Shown: piece after piece, positions 55,443 through 63,645 of the stretch
How positions within the stretch are numbered: position 1 is the first letter of the stretch
Layout of the letters: each line of letters opens with the position of its first letter
DNA from: JAEUIX01 sp046156035
Lineage (GTDB): Bacteria > Planctomycetota > Phycisphaerae > Phycisphaerales > UBA1924
Direction: 5' to 3'
Assembly: GCA_046156035.1 (NCBI GenBank)
Contig: JBJXEW010000056.1
Coordinates: 186,001 to 250,000, forward strand
Length of the DNA stretch: 64,000 bases
Position numbers and translations under genes: made by a program
The notes under the pieces: model-generated
Seen by the model: only the letters and a program-made list of their open reading frames with translations
Told to the model about the DNA's origin: nothing
The model's database searches: none

Positions 55443-55787
55443 ATGACGACCATGCGAACACCATCCACTTCTGCTTCGCCTCTTCGCAGTCAGTTCGTTG
55501 ACGATACGGACATGCGCGAGATCGTGGAGATGTTCGTCTCGGGAATGCCCGAGAAGATCGCCGCGCTCGGCCAACTCTGGGAGCAGCAGCGGCTGGACGA
55601 CCTGAAGAGACTCGCGCATCAGTTGAAGGGGGCCGGCGGCGGCTACGGCTTTCCAACCGTGGGCGAGGCCGCGGGGCGGGTGGAATCTTCGATCGACGCG
55701 ATGGCTTACGGGAGCGGTGCGAAGGTGGAGCAACTCCGGGCGCAGTTCGAGGACCTGATCACGCTGTGCCGCAGTGTTTCGATGTAA
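55443..55787 (+). CDS. Hpt-domain phosphotransfer protein
   Basis: A 114-aa helical histidine phosphotransfer protein. The phosphorylated His is H59 in LAHQLKGAGGGYGF, the Hpt signature. Alone, it would shuttle phosphate between a kinase and a receiver. The next gene, 40 bases on, encodes a receiver plus GGDEF protein, its probable partner. Confidence 0.9.
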   Translation: MTTMRTPSTSASPLRSQFVDDTDMREIVEMFVSGMPEKIAALGQLWEQQRLDDLKRLAHQLKGAGGGYGFPTVGEAAGRVESSIDAMAYGSGAKVEQLRAQFEDLITLCRSVSM

Positions 55788-55827
55788 CCGAAGTTCCCCT
55801 TCCTGCAGCTCTCGGAGACGACGCGGC

Positions 55828-56775
55828 GTGAGTACCACCGAAACCAAACCGACCGTGCTGCTCATCGACGATGCCGTCGATGTTCACCGCCTGCTGCGCG
55901 TGCGGCTGAAGCACGAGCCGATCGAACTGGCCGACGCGTTCGGCGGCGAAGAGGGCCTGACGATGGCGAAGGCCACACGCCCCGGCACAATCCTGCTCGA
56001 CCTCGACATGCCCGCGATGGACGGCTTCCAGGTGCTGCGTGCGCTCAAGGCCACGCCCGCGCTGGCGGATGTGCCCGTGATCGTCCTGTCCGCCAACGCC
56101 GAGGCGGACGACAAGGTGACCGCGTTTGATCTTGGCGCTTCGGACTACGTTCACAAGAGCCTCACCAACCCGGGCGACGTGCTGGAACTCAAGGCCCGCC
56201 TGCGTGCCGCGCTGCGGCTGGACAGGCTCGTGCGCATGCTTGCCGAGCAGGCCAACGTGGACGGGCTCACGGGCCTGGGCAACCGCAAGTGCTTCGACCG
56301 GCGTTGGGCGCAGGAGGTGAGCGAGAATCAGCGCTATGCGCACCCGCTCTCATTGGCGATGTTCGACCTGGACCACTTCAAGTCGGTCAACGACACCTTC
56401 GGCCACCCGGCGGGCGACGCGGTGCTGCAGGAGTTTGCCAAGGTGATCGCCGAAAACTGCCGCGCGACGGATATCCCGTGCCGCTTCGGCGGTGAGGAGT
56501 TCGTGCTGATCCTGCCGCACACGGCCCCGGCCGATGCGCACATGGTGGTGGAACGCATCCGCACCACGCTGGAGGCGAAGGTGTGGGCCAAGCACCCCGA
56601 GCGCACGATCACGGTCTCGATCGGCGTGGCGGGTGCACCCGGGGGCAGCGGGCCCCTGACGGCGGAGCAGTGGATCGCGATGGGCGACAAGGCCCTGTAC
56701 GCGGCCAAGCACGGCGGGAGAAACCGCGTGGTGGTGGCAGACCCGATAGGGCTGGCGCTGGCCAAGGCGGGGTGA
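55828..56775 (+). CDS. Response-regulator diguanylate cyclase
   Basis: A 315-aa protein with a receiver domain (about residues 8-128, acidic D14-D15, phospho-site D58, K110) and a GGDEF domain (about 145-305). G221-G-E-E-F225 is an active-type site for making cyclic di-GMP, and R212-x-x-D215 five residues upstream is the inhibitory I-site. GTG start at 55828. Pairing with the Hpt gene suggests a phosphorelay to c-di-GMP. Confidence 0.94.
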   Translation: MSTTETKPTVLLIDDAVDVHRLLRVRLKHEPIELADAFGGEEGLTMAKATRPGTILLDLDMPAMDGFQVLRALKATPALADVPVIVLSANAEADDKVTAFDLGASDYVHKSLTNPGDVLELKARLRAALRLDRLVRMLAEQANVDGLTGLGNRKCFDRRWAQEVSENQRYAHPLSLAMFDLDHFKSVNDTFGHPAGDAVLQEFAKVIAENCRATDIPCRFGGEEFVLILPHTAPADAHMVVERIRTTLEAKVWAKHPERTITVSIGVAGAPGGSGPLTAEQWIAMGDKALYAAKHGGRNRVVVADPIGLALAKAG

Positions 56776-56799
56776 GGGGCCCGCGGCTCGCGTCGCGGC

Positions 56800-57282
56800 T
56801 CAGTCTTTCGCCTGGCGGTGGGCCTCGATCATCCACACACTCTTGTCGAGTTCGCCTGCGCTGCCCGTGAAGAGGTCGGCGGTGACTTTGTCCTCGTGCT
56901 TGTCAGCCGCGTCGATGGCGGCGCGGTAGGCGGTGGCGAGTTGGGCGAGCACGGCCGCGAGGGCCTTGACGTGGTCGCGTCCGGAGGCGATGCCAGCGGG
57001 ATACTCGGGGAGCGTGGTGGCCTTGGCCACCCGCCGCGCTGTGCCCGAGGCTGTGCCGCCCAGCGTGGTGAGACGCTCGGCGATCTCATCCGCGTGCTCG
57101 GCGAGTTGCGCGGCGACTTTGTCAAACAGTTCGTGCAGCGAGATGAAACCCGGCCCCTTCACGTTCCAGTGGGCGTGCTTGGCCTGGGTGATGGCATCGA
57201 TGGTGTCGAAGAGCCGGGCCTGGAGGAGTTCGACCATGGCCGCGCGGGTTTTTTTCGGCAACGTGTGAACGGTGTCGTGCAT
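56800..57282 (-). CDS. dps: Dps/ferritin-like DNA-protection protein
   Basis: A 160-aa four-helix Dps. Ferroxidase ligands lie in AKHAHWNVKGPGFISLHELFDKVAAQLAEHADEIAERL as H, H, D and E at the usual spacing. It stores iron and protects DNA from peroxide in the cytosol. ATG 57282. Convergent with the GGDEF gene. Confidence 0.93.
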   Translation of the reverse strand: MHDTVHTLPKKTRAAMVELLQARLFDTIDAITQAKHAHWNVKGPGFISLHELFDKVAAQLAEHADEIAERLTTLGGTASGTARRVAKATTLPEYPAGIASGRDHVKALAAVLAQLATAYRAAIDAADKHEDKVTADLFTGSAGELDKSVWMIEAHRQAKD

Positions 57283-57438
57283 GGCGGGGGAGGATATGCG
57301 GGCGTGGGGGCTGCCCCGGCGGGCAAGAATTTGGTGGGGGCGGCGTACTACGCCCTGGGGTGGGTGGCCACCCCTGAATGGCCCGAACACCCGTGAATCA
57401 TGTGTCCGGTCCATTCGGCCCCCGGCACGCCGCATCGA

Positions 57439-58080
57439 TCAACCCTTGCCGCTGCTTTCGCCTTCCTCGTGGCCGTGCCCGTTCTTCGGGATCGGCTTTC
57501 CGTCACGCACGATGACGTCGCTTCTGCGATACACCGCCGCGTCCTTCAACTTCTTGGCCGCTTGCTTGACGCCGAACGTGTGCGTGCGTCCGCCGCCGCG
57601 CTCGCCCGCTGTGCTCTTCTCGTATTTCCAATCGGCCTTGGTCAGGAAGACGACATCGACGCGCCAGATGATGACCGGCTTGCCCGCTTCGAGCGTCTGG
57701 GTCGGATCGACGAGGTAGCGCCAGATGATGTACCAGCCGGGGTGGTCGTAATGCGACTGGATCGCCCAGGGACGCTTGCTGCCCTTGCTCTCAAGCGAGT
57801 CCTGGGGCGTGAGTTTCTTGCCCGAGCCCCGGCGGCAGAGGTCGGGGAAGCGCTGCTGCGCGGTGTCAGAGTGCTTGTGCTTCTCGTAGTTGCTGACAGA
57901 ATCAAGGGCTTTGGTGCCGAAGATGCCGACGATGGCGCTGAACACGTTGGCCTGCTCGTGGTAGATCTCCACGAGTTCGGCCAGTTCCTTCTCCACATAG
58001 TCCACAGCGCGGCGAACGGCCGCGAGTTCAAGGCCCGGCGGAAGGGGGACCGAAGCGTTGAAGTCACTCTTGGTGGCCAT
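57439..58080 (-). CDS. Putative type II restriction endonuclease, PD-(D/E)xK type
   Basis: A 213-aa protein of no family I can name. It shows a candidate nuclease active site, P79-D80, 16 residues, then E97-S98-K99, followed by a Trp/Tyr-rich strand (SHYDHPGWYIIWRYLVD). It overlaps the upstream DNA methyltransferase by 17 bases on the same strand. Position, size and motif fit the endonuclease half of a restriction-modification pair. Function is inferred, not recognised by homology. Confidence 0.65.
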   Translation of the reverse strand: MATKSDFNASVPLPPGLELAAVRRAVDYVEKELAELVEIYHEQANVFSAIVGIFGTKALDSVSNYEKHKHSDTAQQRFPDLCRRGSGKKLTPQDSLESKGSKRPWAIQSHYDHPGWYIIWRYLVDPTQTLEAGKPVIIWRVDVVFLTKADWKYEKSTAGERGGGRTHTFGVKQAAKKLKDAAVYRRSDVIVRDGKPIPKNGHGHEEGESSGKG

Positions 58081-59044
58081 TCTGCTCCCCGCTGTTCCCA
58101 TTCCCGGCCTTCACGACAAGTTCGGCGAGGCGGGGCACGGCCTTCATCGCCATCTGGTAATACTCCGCCGTGCGCTCGATGCCGATGCTGTCGAGGCCCA
58201 TGGCGGAGGCGGCCGCGATGGTGGAGCCGGAGCCCATGAAGGGATCGAGGATCACGCCCGTTGCGAGCGGGAGCGCAGCGCGGACGAGTTGGCGCATGAG
58301 GGCCTGGGGCTTGAGGGAAGGGTGGGGGGCGAGGGTGCGTTCGATGCCGCGGGCGGGGGAGGCGTGCAGGAGGTCCTTGAAGGGCTCGGTGGGCGAGATG
58401 CGGCGCAGGCCGCCGGTCTTCCATTTGCGGAGGTTGTCTTGCACGCGGCCCTCGCAGGGCTTGCGGAAGAGGCCCCAGGGCTCCCAGCAGGACTTGGGCA
58501 TGACGGAAACTTCGTCAAACTCCTCGTGGGCGTTCTTCGGGCGATCGCCGCCGCGGAGCGTGTGGACGACGCGGATGATCTCGCCCCGCTTTTCGAAACC
58601 GGCGGCGATGAAGGGCTCGTAGACGAGGTAGGAGACGAGGGGGTTGGTGGCGATGAAGACATGTGCCCCGGGCACAAGCACGGGGTAAAGCCGGGCGGCG
58701 AGTTGGCGGAAGAAGTCGCGGAGTTGGGCGCGATCGGACTCCCGCAGCGTCGTGAATCGGGGCAAGGGGCTTCGCTGGTGCCCGTCGAAGGACGGGGGGA
58801 TGCGCCAAACTCCGCCCTTGCCGGACTTGAGCTTGGCGAGTTCGTTGGGTTCGTATTCGACGAGGCCGTAGGGCGGGTCGGTGACAACGGCGTGGATGGA
58901 GTTCGCCGGGGCCTTCGCGAGCCAGTCGAGGGCATCGGCGTGCACGAGGTCAACGTGCCCGAAACCCGCGGCGTCGCGCAGACGCGGGAGCAGGCCCACG
59001 TGGGAATTCAGATGCTGGATCGGTTTGTGCTTCCTGGCGAGCAT
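58064..59044 (-). CDS. Site-specific DNA methyltransferase, beta class
   Basis: A 326-aa AdoMet-dependent DNA methyltransferase. Catalytic motif IV is D56-P-P-Y-G near the N-terminus; AdoMet motif I is DPFMGSGST at 267-275. This order (IV before I) marks the beta class, N6-adenine or N4-cytosine methylation. It is followed by the candidate endonuclease. Target sequence unknown. Confidence 0.92.
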   Translation of the reverse strand: MLARKHKPIQHLNSHVGLLPRLRDAAGFGHVDLVHADALDWLAKAPANSIHAVVTDPPYGLVEYEPNELAKLKSGKGGVWRIPPSFDGHQRSPLPRFTTLRESDRAQLRDFFRQLAARLYPVLVPGAHVFIATNPLVSYLVYEPFIAAGFEKRGEIIRVVHTLRGGDRPKNAHEEFDEVSVMPKSCWEPWGLFRKPCEGRVQDNLRKWKTGGLRRISPTEPFKDLLHASPARGIERTLAPHPSLKPQALMRQLVRAALPLATGVILDPFMGSGSTIAAASAMGLDSIGIERTAEYYQMAMKAVPRLAELVVKAGNGNSGEQNGHQE

Positions 59045-59097
59045 CGGTGGCAGGGTACCACCCTTTGCGGTGCAAGGCGGGGCGAGATACGCGCGCG

Positions 59098-59661
59098 TCA
59101 GACTGTCACGCCGATCGGCTGCGGGCGCACCTGGTGGCTGGGGGCCACCGCCAGGCCCAGGCCCACGCGCTTGCCGCCCTGGAAGCGCGGCGGGATGCCC
59201 TCGCTATCCACGATCCGCTGGATGGCCATGATGCCCTCGATGAGTTGTTCGGGGCGCGGCGGGCACCCGGGCACATACACATCGACGGGGATGTACTGGT
59301 CCACACCCTGGACCACGGCGTAGGTGTCGAAGACGCCGCCCGTGCTCGCGCACGCGCCCATGCTGATGACCCACTTGGGCTCGGCCATCTGCAGGTAGAT
59401 GCGCTGGAGCACCGGCATGGTCTTGATGCTCACGCGGCCCGCGACAATCAGCAGGTCGCTCTGGCGCGGGCTGAAGCGCACGGCCTCGGCGCCGAAGCGG
59501 GCCACGTCGTAGCGGCTGCACGCCGTCGCCATGAGTTCGATGCCGCAGCAGGCGGTGGCGAAGGGCATGGGAAACAGGCTGGAGCGGCGTGCCCAGTTGA
59601 TGACGCGGCGCAGTTGCGTGGTGAGGAACGTGTCAACGGGGAGCGAGGCTTCGAGGCCCAT
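59098..59661 (-). CDS. nuoB: NADH-quinone oxidoreductase subunit B (stand-alone)
   Basis: A 187-aa complex I subunit carrying the N2 Fe-S cluster. TACCGIELMA, GACAST and VPGCPPRPEQL supply the four Cys ligands. Length is normal. No other nuo gene is near: downstream is the methyltransferase, upstream a small lipoprotein. It is either the complex I copy separated from its operon or a paralogue for another redox complex. Confidence 0.93.
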   Translation of the reverse strand: MGLEASLPVDTFLTTQLRRVINWARRSSLFPMPFATACCGIELMATACSRYDVARFGAEAVRFSPRQSDLLIVAGRVSIKTMPVLQRIYLQMAEPKWVISMGACASTGGVFDTYAVVQGVDQYIPVDVYVPGCPPRPEQLIEGIMAIQRIVDSEGIPPRFQGGKRVGLGLAVAPSHQVRPQPIGVTV

Positions 59662-59711
59662 GCGTGAGTTCCGTGTGGGGGGCGTGCGGGGGCGTGAAGA
59701 CGTGCGCCGGC

Positions 59712-59960
59712 TTAGGGGTTGCTGCGCCTCATCGTCTGCTGCGGACCGAAGATCCAGTTGTCGAGTTCGCCGCTCTCCTGATACGGGTCTTCGGTCTGGA
59801 TGGCCTCGGAGCCGAAGCCTTGGGCGGAGATTGTGCGGGTGTAGCACCCGCCGGAGCAGGCGAGTGCGAGCGCGGTCACCCCGAGGCCCGCACACGCGGC
59901 GATGCGCGACGGCCACGGGCGGTAGCGGGTCAAGGCGTACTCAACGGTGTTCGCGGTCAT
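59712..59960 (-). CDS. Small lipoprotein
   Basis: An 82-aa protein with a signal peptide ending CSGGC, a lipobox-like site near residue 39. The remaining 43 residues are acidic and Gly/Gln-rich. It starts within the stop of the YihY gene (ATGA). No family recognised. Confidence 0.65.
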   Translation of the reverse strand: MTANTVEYALTRYRPWPSRIAACAGLGVTALALACSGGCYTRTISAQGFGSEAIQTEDPYQESGELDNWIFGPQQTMRRSNP

Positions 59961-61555
59961 GAGTGCGAGGCTCCGGGGGCGGTGAGGCTGGGTGCAACCG
60001 GGTCAAGGGTAGCGGCCTGCCCCTCCGCGGTGGGCCTGCCGGCCGGCGGACGGGGCTGCCGCGGGGTGGCGAGCGAGGCCAGGGTTACGCCCTCAACGGC
60101 GTCGAGTTGGGCGGCACGGATGCGTGCGATCAGTGCGCCGCCTGCGCCCGGACCGATGGGGCCCGAGAGTTCCTGACCGACGGCGACCACATCACGCACG
60201 AGGATGACATCTGGCGGGCGTGAGAGGGCGTAGCCGGCTTCGCGGCCGTCGGTGGCGACACGGTGCACGAGGCCCGCCTGTTCGAGGCGTCGGAGCAAGA
60301 GCCGCGTGGTGGTTTCGTCAAGGCCTGCGCTGTCGGCGAGGCGCTCGAGGCGTGCCGGGCGACCCTTGGCGAAGGCCTCAGCCACTGCGGTGGCGACCGT
60401 CACGCTGCGGGCGGGTTCGATCCATGAGCCCCCCAGGCCGGAGCCGCCCACTCCACCGCCCCGGATGGCGGCAAGGAGCAGACCATGCTTGCCGTGCTGC
60501 ATGAGGAAACTGACGCGCAGGCCGAAGAGGACGATGAACCAGGTGATGTAGACCCAGAGAAGGAACAGTGGCAGCAGGGCCAGAGAGGAGTAGAGCGCGT
60601 TGTAGTTCTCTGGGCGGACGAACCTCTGGAAGCCGAACTTGGCCAGTTCGAGCAGGAGGCCGGCGGTGAAGGCGCCGCCCAGGGCCGGCAGGAAGCGCAC
60701 GCTCGTGTTGGGGACCGTGATGTAAAGCACCAGCAGCAGGGTGGCGCTGATGGTGACAGTCGAGACATACTTGGCGATCACCATGAGGTAAGGGGCGAGG
60801 GCTTCGCCGCCCACGCCCGCCGCGCCGATCGCCTGCTTGGTGAGCAGGTCGCCGACGTAGAAACTGGCGTAGACCATGAGCGGTCCGGCGGAGACCATCA
60901 TCCAGTATTGCAGGAGGCGGCGGGGCCAACTGCGCCCGCGCGGGGCGTTGTAGATGTAGTTGAAACTCGACTCGATGTCGACGAGGAGCGAGATGGCGGC
61001 GTAGATCAGCGTGGCCGCGCTGACGATGCCGATGGCACCGAAGTTGATGGAGTTGAAGTTGCTGACGATGCCGGTCATCCAGGCCTCGACGGATTGCTGG
61101 CCGGCGGAGATGTCGGAGAGGCCGGTCTGGTACAGGGCCTTGGAGAGGAGTTCCTTGAGGCGGGTCTCGCTGTCGGCCAGCAGGCGCATCATCACGAAGG
61201 CGAGCACCATGATGGGGATGATGCTGAAAATCGTGCGATAGGCCAGCGCGGCCGCCATGCGCGGGATGGAGTCCTGTCCGAGCCACGCGAACACCCTCGC
61301 CGTGAGCGCGTCGAGCGCCTGCATGGGGCCGCGCGGCTGGTCGTAGGGGTCCAGCACGCCCCGGGGGGGGGCGGGGGAGGTGGCGGTGGTGGGGGGACCC
61401 TCGCCGTCATCTGCCGGCGGCGCGGTGGGCACAACGGGCGAGTCCATGCCCGTGCCGAGCAGCGGCGCGACGGCGGATGGCGGGATGGAGGCCTCAGCGG
61501 GCGACGCGGGAAGGCTTGCCGCGGGGTCGCTCGTGGGCTTGCCGTTGTCAGCCAC
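59957..61555 (-). CDS. YihY/BrkB-family membrane protein with C-terminal winged helix
   Basis: A 532-aa protein. A Pro/Ala-rich N-terminus (about residues 1-70) precedes six helices of the YihY/virulence-factor-BrkB family (about 85-385; RMAAALAYRTIFSIIPIMVLAF is the family start). A C-terminal part (about 415-475) looks like a Rrf2-type winged helix: LADSAGLDETTTRLLLRRLEQAGLV. Role unknown; earlier called ribonuclease BN in error. GTG 61555 overlaps the upstream gene. Confidence 0.85.
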   Translation of the reverse strand: MADNGKPTSDPAASLPASPAEASIPPSAVAPLLGTGMDSPVVPTAPPADDGEGPPTTATSPAPPRGVLDPYDQPRGPMQALDALTARVFAWLGQDSIPRMAAALAYRTIFSIIPIMVLAFVMMRLLADSETRLKELLSKALYQTGLSDISAGQQSVEAWMTGIVSNFNSINFGAIGIVSAATLIYAAISLLVDIESSFNYIYNAPRGRSWPRRLLQYWMMVSAGPLMVYASFYVGDLLTKQAIGAAGVGGEALAPYLMVIAKYVSTVTISATLLLVLYITVPNTSVRFLPALGGAFTAGLLLELAKFGFQRFVRPENYNALYSSLALLPLFLLWVYITWFIVLFGLRVSFLMQHGKHGLLLAAIRGGGVGGSGLGGSWIEPARSVTVATAVAEAFAKGRPARLERLADSAGLDETTTRLLLRRLEQAGLVHRVATDGREAGYALSRPPDVILVRDVVAVGQELSGPIGPGAGGALIARIRAAQLDAVEGVTLASLATPRQPRPPAGRPTAEGQAATLDPVAPSLTAPGASHS

Positions 61556-62534
61556 GGGCGGCCTCCTGAGCGGGCGCGCCGTGCGCCACACCGGAAGGTT
61601 GTTTGGCAGCCGGGGAACCGGGTTTCGACTTGGGCCCGACGATGCCGCAGGCCTGGCGCAGGGCCTTGATCTCGGCCGTGTCGAGTTCTCGCCAGCGGCC
61701 CAGGCCCACGCCGCGCAGGGCGAGGGGCCCGATGCCGACGCGGGCGAGTTTCACCACACGCAGGCCGGCCTCGGAGAGCATGTCGGGCACGCTGCGGGGG
61801 CCGGCATCCACGAGCCGCACTTCGAGCACGGTCTTGTCTTCGTGCACGCGCGAGAGCGAGACGGCGATGTGGCCGGGCTTGCGCACCGAGCGGGCCATGG
61901 TGCGGCGCGGACCCCAGCCGGTGGGGGTCTCCTCCGCGGCGCGCTCGTGCGCGGCCCGCTGCTGCTTGGAGTTCATGCCGCGCTCAATATCAGCAACGAA
62001 GGCGGCATCGATCACGCCCTTGACGTGGGCGAGATAGATTTTTTCAATGGCGTGGCTGGGGTGCGTGAGCCGGTTGGCCATCTCACCGTCGTTCGTCAGC
62101 AGCACCAGCCCGGAGCAGTGGAAGTCGAGGCGCCCCACAGGGAACAGGCGTGCTGCGGCGGGGTGCTGCACCATGTCCATCACGGTGCGGCGGCCTCCCT
62201 CATCGCGTGTGGTGCTGAGCACACGCGCTGGCTTGTGCAGCATGATGTAGGTGGAGCCGGAGAGTTCGCCGGCAAGCCCCGCGTGGTGGCCCTGGCCGCG
62301 CGGCTTGCTGCGCGGCAGGCCGCGCCCGTCCACCACCACATGGTCGGTGGTCGGATCGACGAAGACGGGGAGCGTGCGCACCACGGTGCCGTTCACCTCC
62401 ACGCGGCCCTGAGTGATCATCTCCTCGCACACGCGCCGCGCGGCAACGCCCGCGGCGGCGAGCACGCGCTGCAGACGGACTTTGCCGGTCGCCGGGGCGG
62501 AGTGGGCGGGGTCGTTGTGTGGGGCGCGTGGCAC
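61548..62534 (-). CDS. RsuA/RluB-family pseudouridine synthase
   Basis: A 328-aa rRNA pseudouridine synthase. An N-terminal S4 RNA-binding domain (VRLQRVLAAAGVAARRVCEEMI) is followed by the synthase core with catalytic Asp in FPVGRLDFHCSGLVLLTNDG. Closer to RluB/RsuA than RluD. GTG 62534 gives the shortest conserved start. It overlaps the YihY gene by eight bases. Confidence 0.9.
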   Translation of the reverse strand: MPRAPHNDPAHSAPATGKVRLQRVLAAAGVAARRVCEEMITQGRVEVNGTVVRTLPVFVDPTTDHVVVDGRGLPRSKPRGQGHHAGLAGELSGSTYIMLHKPARVLSTTRDEGGRRTVMDMVQHPAAARLFPVGRLDFHCSGLVLLTNDGEMANRLTHPSHAIEKIYLAHVKGVIDAAFVADIERGMNSKQQRAAHERAAEETPTGWGPRRTMARSVRKPGHIAVSLSRVHEDKTVLEVRLVDAGPRSVPDMLSEAGLRVVKLARVGIGPLALRGVGLGRWRELDTAEIKALRQACGIVGPKSKPGSPAAKQPSGVAHGAPAQEAARG

Positions 62535-62587
62535 GGCCCATTGTACGTCGCGGGGAGTGATGGCCTCGTGCGCGTGCCGCGCGGGGG

Positions 62588-63601
62588 CTATTTGACTGTG
62601 AGGACGATCTTGCCGCGCGTGCGGCCGGTCTGGCTCTGCTCGAAGGCCTTGGCGATGTCGGCGAGGGGGAAGGTGGCGCTGACGTGGGGCTTGACCTTGC
62701 CCGTGTCGATGAACGCGGCGAGTTCGGCAAGTTGCTTGCCGCTGGGCTTGACGAGAATGCCCGCCCCTGTGGCCCCGCGGGCCTGGAGTTTGGCCTGATC
62801 CGGCGGGCCCACGATGGAGACGAGGAACCCGCCGGGCTTGAGGACCTGGTAGGAGCGTTCGAGCGTGTCGCCGCCGATGGGGTCGAGGACGATGTCCACG
62901 TCCTTGGCGATGTCCTCGAACTTGGCGGCCTTGTAGTCGATGGCGATGTCGGCACCGAGTTCTTTGAGGAACGACTGGTTCGTTTCGGATGCCGTGGCGA
63001 TGACCTTGGCGCCCTGGGCCTTGGCGATCTGCACGGCGAAGTGGCCGACACCTCCGGCGCCGGCGTGGATGAGAACGGTCTGGCCGGGCTGGAGTTTGGC
63101 GGTGTCGATGAGCGCCTGCCACGCGGTGAGCGCGGCGAGGGGCACCGCGGCCGCCTGCATGTGGTCCAGCGATTTGGGCTTGAGCGCGAGTTCGGATTCG
63201 GGGATGGAGGCGTACTCGGCGAAGGCCCCGCCGCGCTGGAGGGAGAGGTAGGCGAAAACCTCGTCGCCGACCTTGAACCCAGCGACTTTGTCGCCGACGG
63301 CTTCGACGATGCCGCTGACATCCTGGCCGAGCGTGGCGGGCGGCTTGGGCGCGAAGCCCGCGAGCATCCCCTGCTGGATCTTCCAGTCCACCGGGTTCAC
63401 GCCCGCGGCGTGCACCCGGACGAGGACATCCGAAAGCCCGACGGTGGGACGGGGGACCTCTTCGACCTTGAGCAGTTCCGGCCCGCCGTACGCGGAGATG
63501 CGTGCCGCCCTCATGGTGGGTTCAGCGGCGATTGCGTGCGCGGCCGTGGCGGCCACAAGCATGCACGCGATGGCGAGTGTCGGGCGCAGGGAGAGGGTCA
63601 T
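62588..63601 (-). CDS. Quinone-oxidoreductase-like MDR protein with signal peptide
   Basis: A 337-aa zinc-independent MDR reductase. HAAGVNPVDWKIQQGM, PLAALTAWQALIDTAKL and the NADPH loop HAGAGGVGHFAVQIAK are typical. Before the catalytic part is a 26-residue hydrophobic segment ending AHA-IAA, a clear signal peptide. This class is normally cytosolic, so the export signal is unusual. ATG 63601. Confidence 0.88.
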   Translation of the reverse strand: MTLSLRPTLAIACMLVAATAAHAIAAEPTMRAARISAYGGPELLKVEEVPRPTVGLSDVLVRVHAAGVNPVDWKIQQGMLAGFAPKPPATLGQDVSGIVEAVGDKVAGFKVGDEVFAYLSLQRGGAFAEYASIPESELALKPKSLDHMQAAAVPLAALTAWQALIDTAKLQPGQTVLIHAGAGGVGHFAVQIAKAQGAKVIATASETNQSFLKELGADIAIDYKAAKFEDIAKDVDIVLDPIGGDTLERSYQVLKPGGFLVSIVGPPDQAKLQARGATGAGILVKPSGKQLAELAAFIDTGKVKPHVSATFPLADIAKAFEQSQTGRTRGKIVLTVK

Positions 63602-63645
63602 GGGTTTCTCCGAAACAGATGGAGCAGCGCGGAGAGCGGACGATG

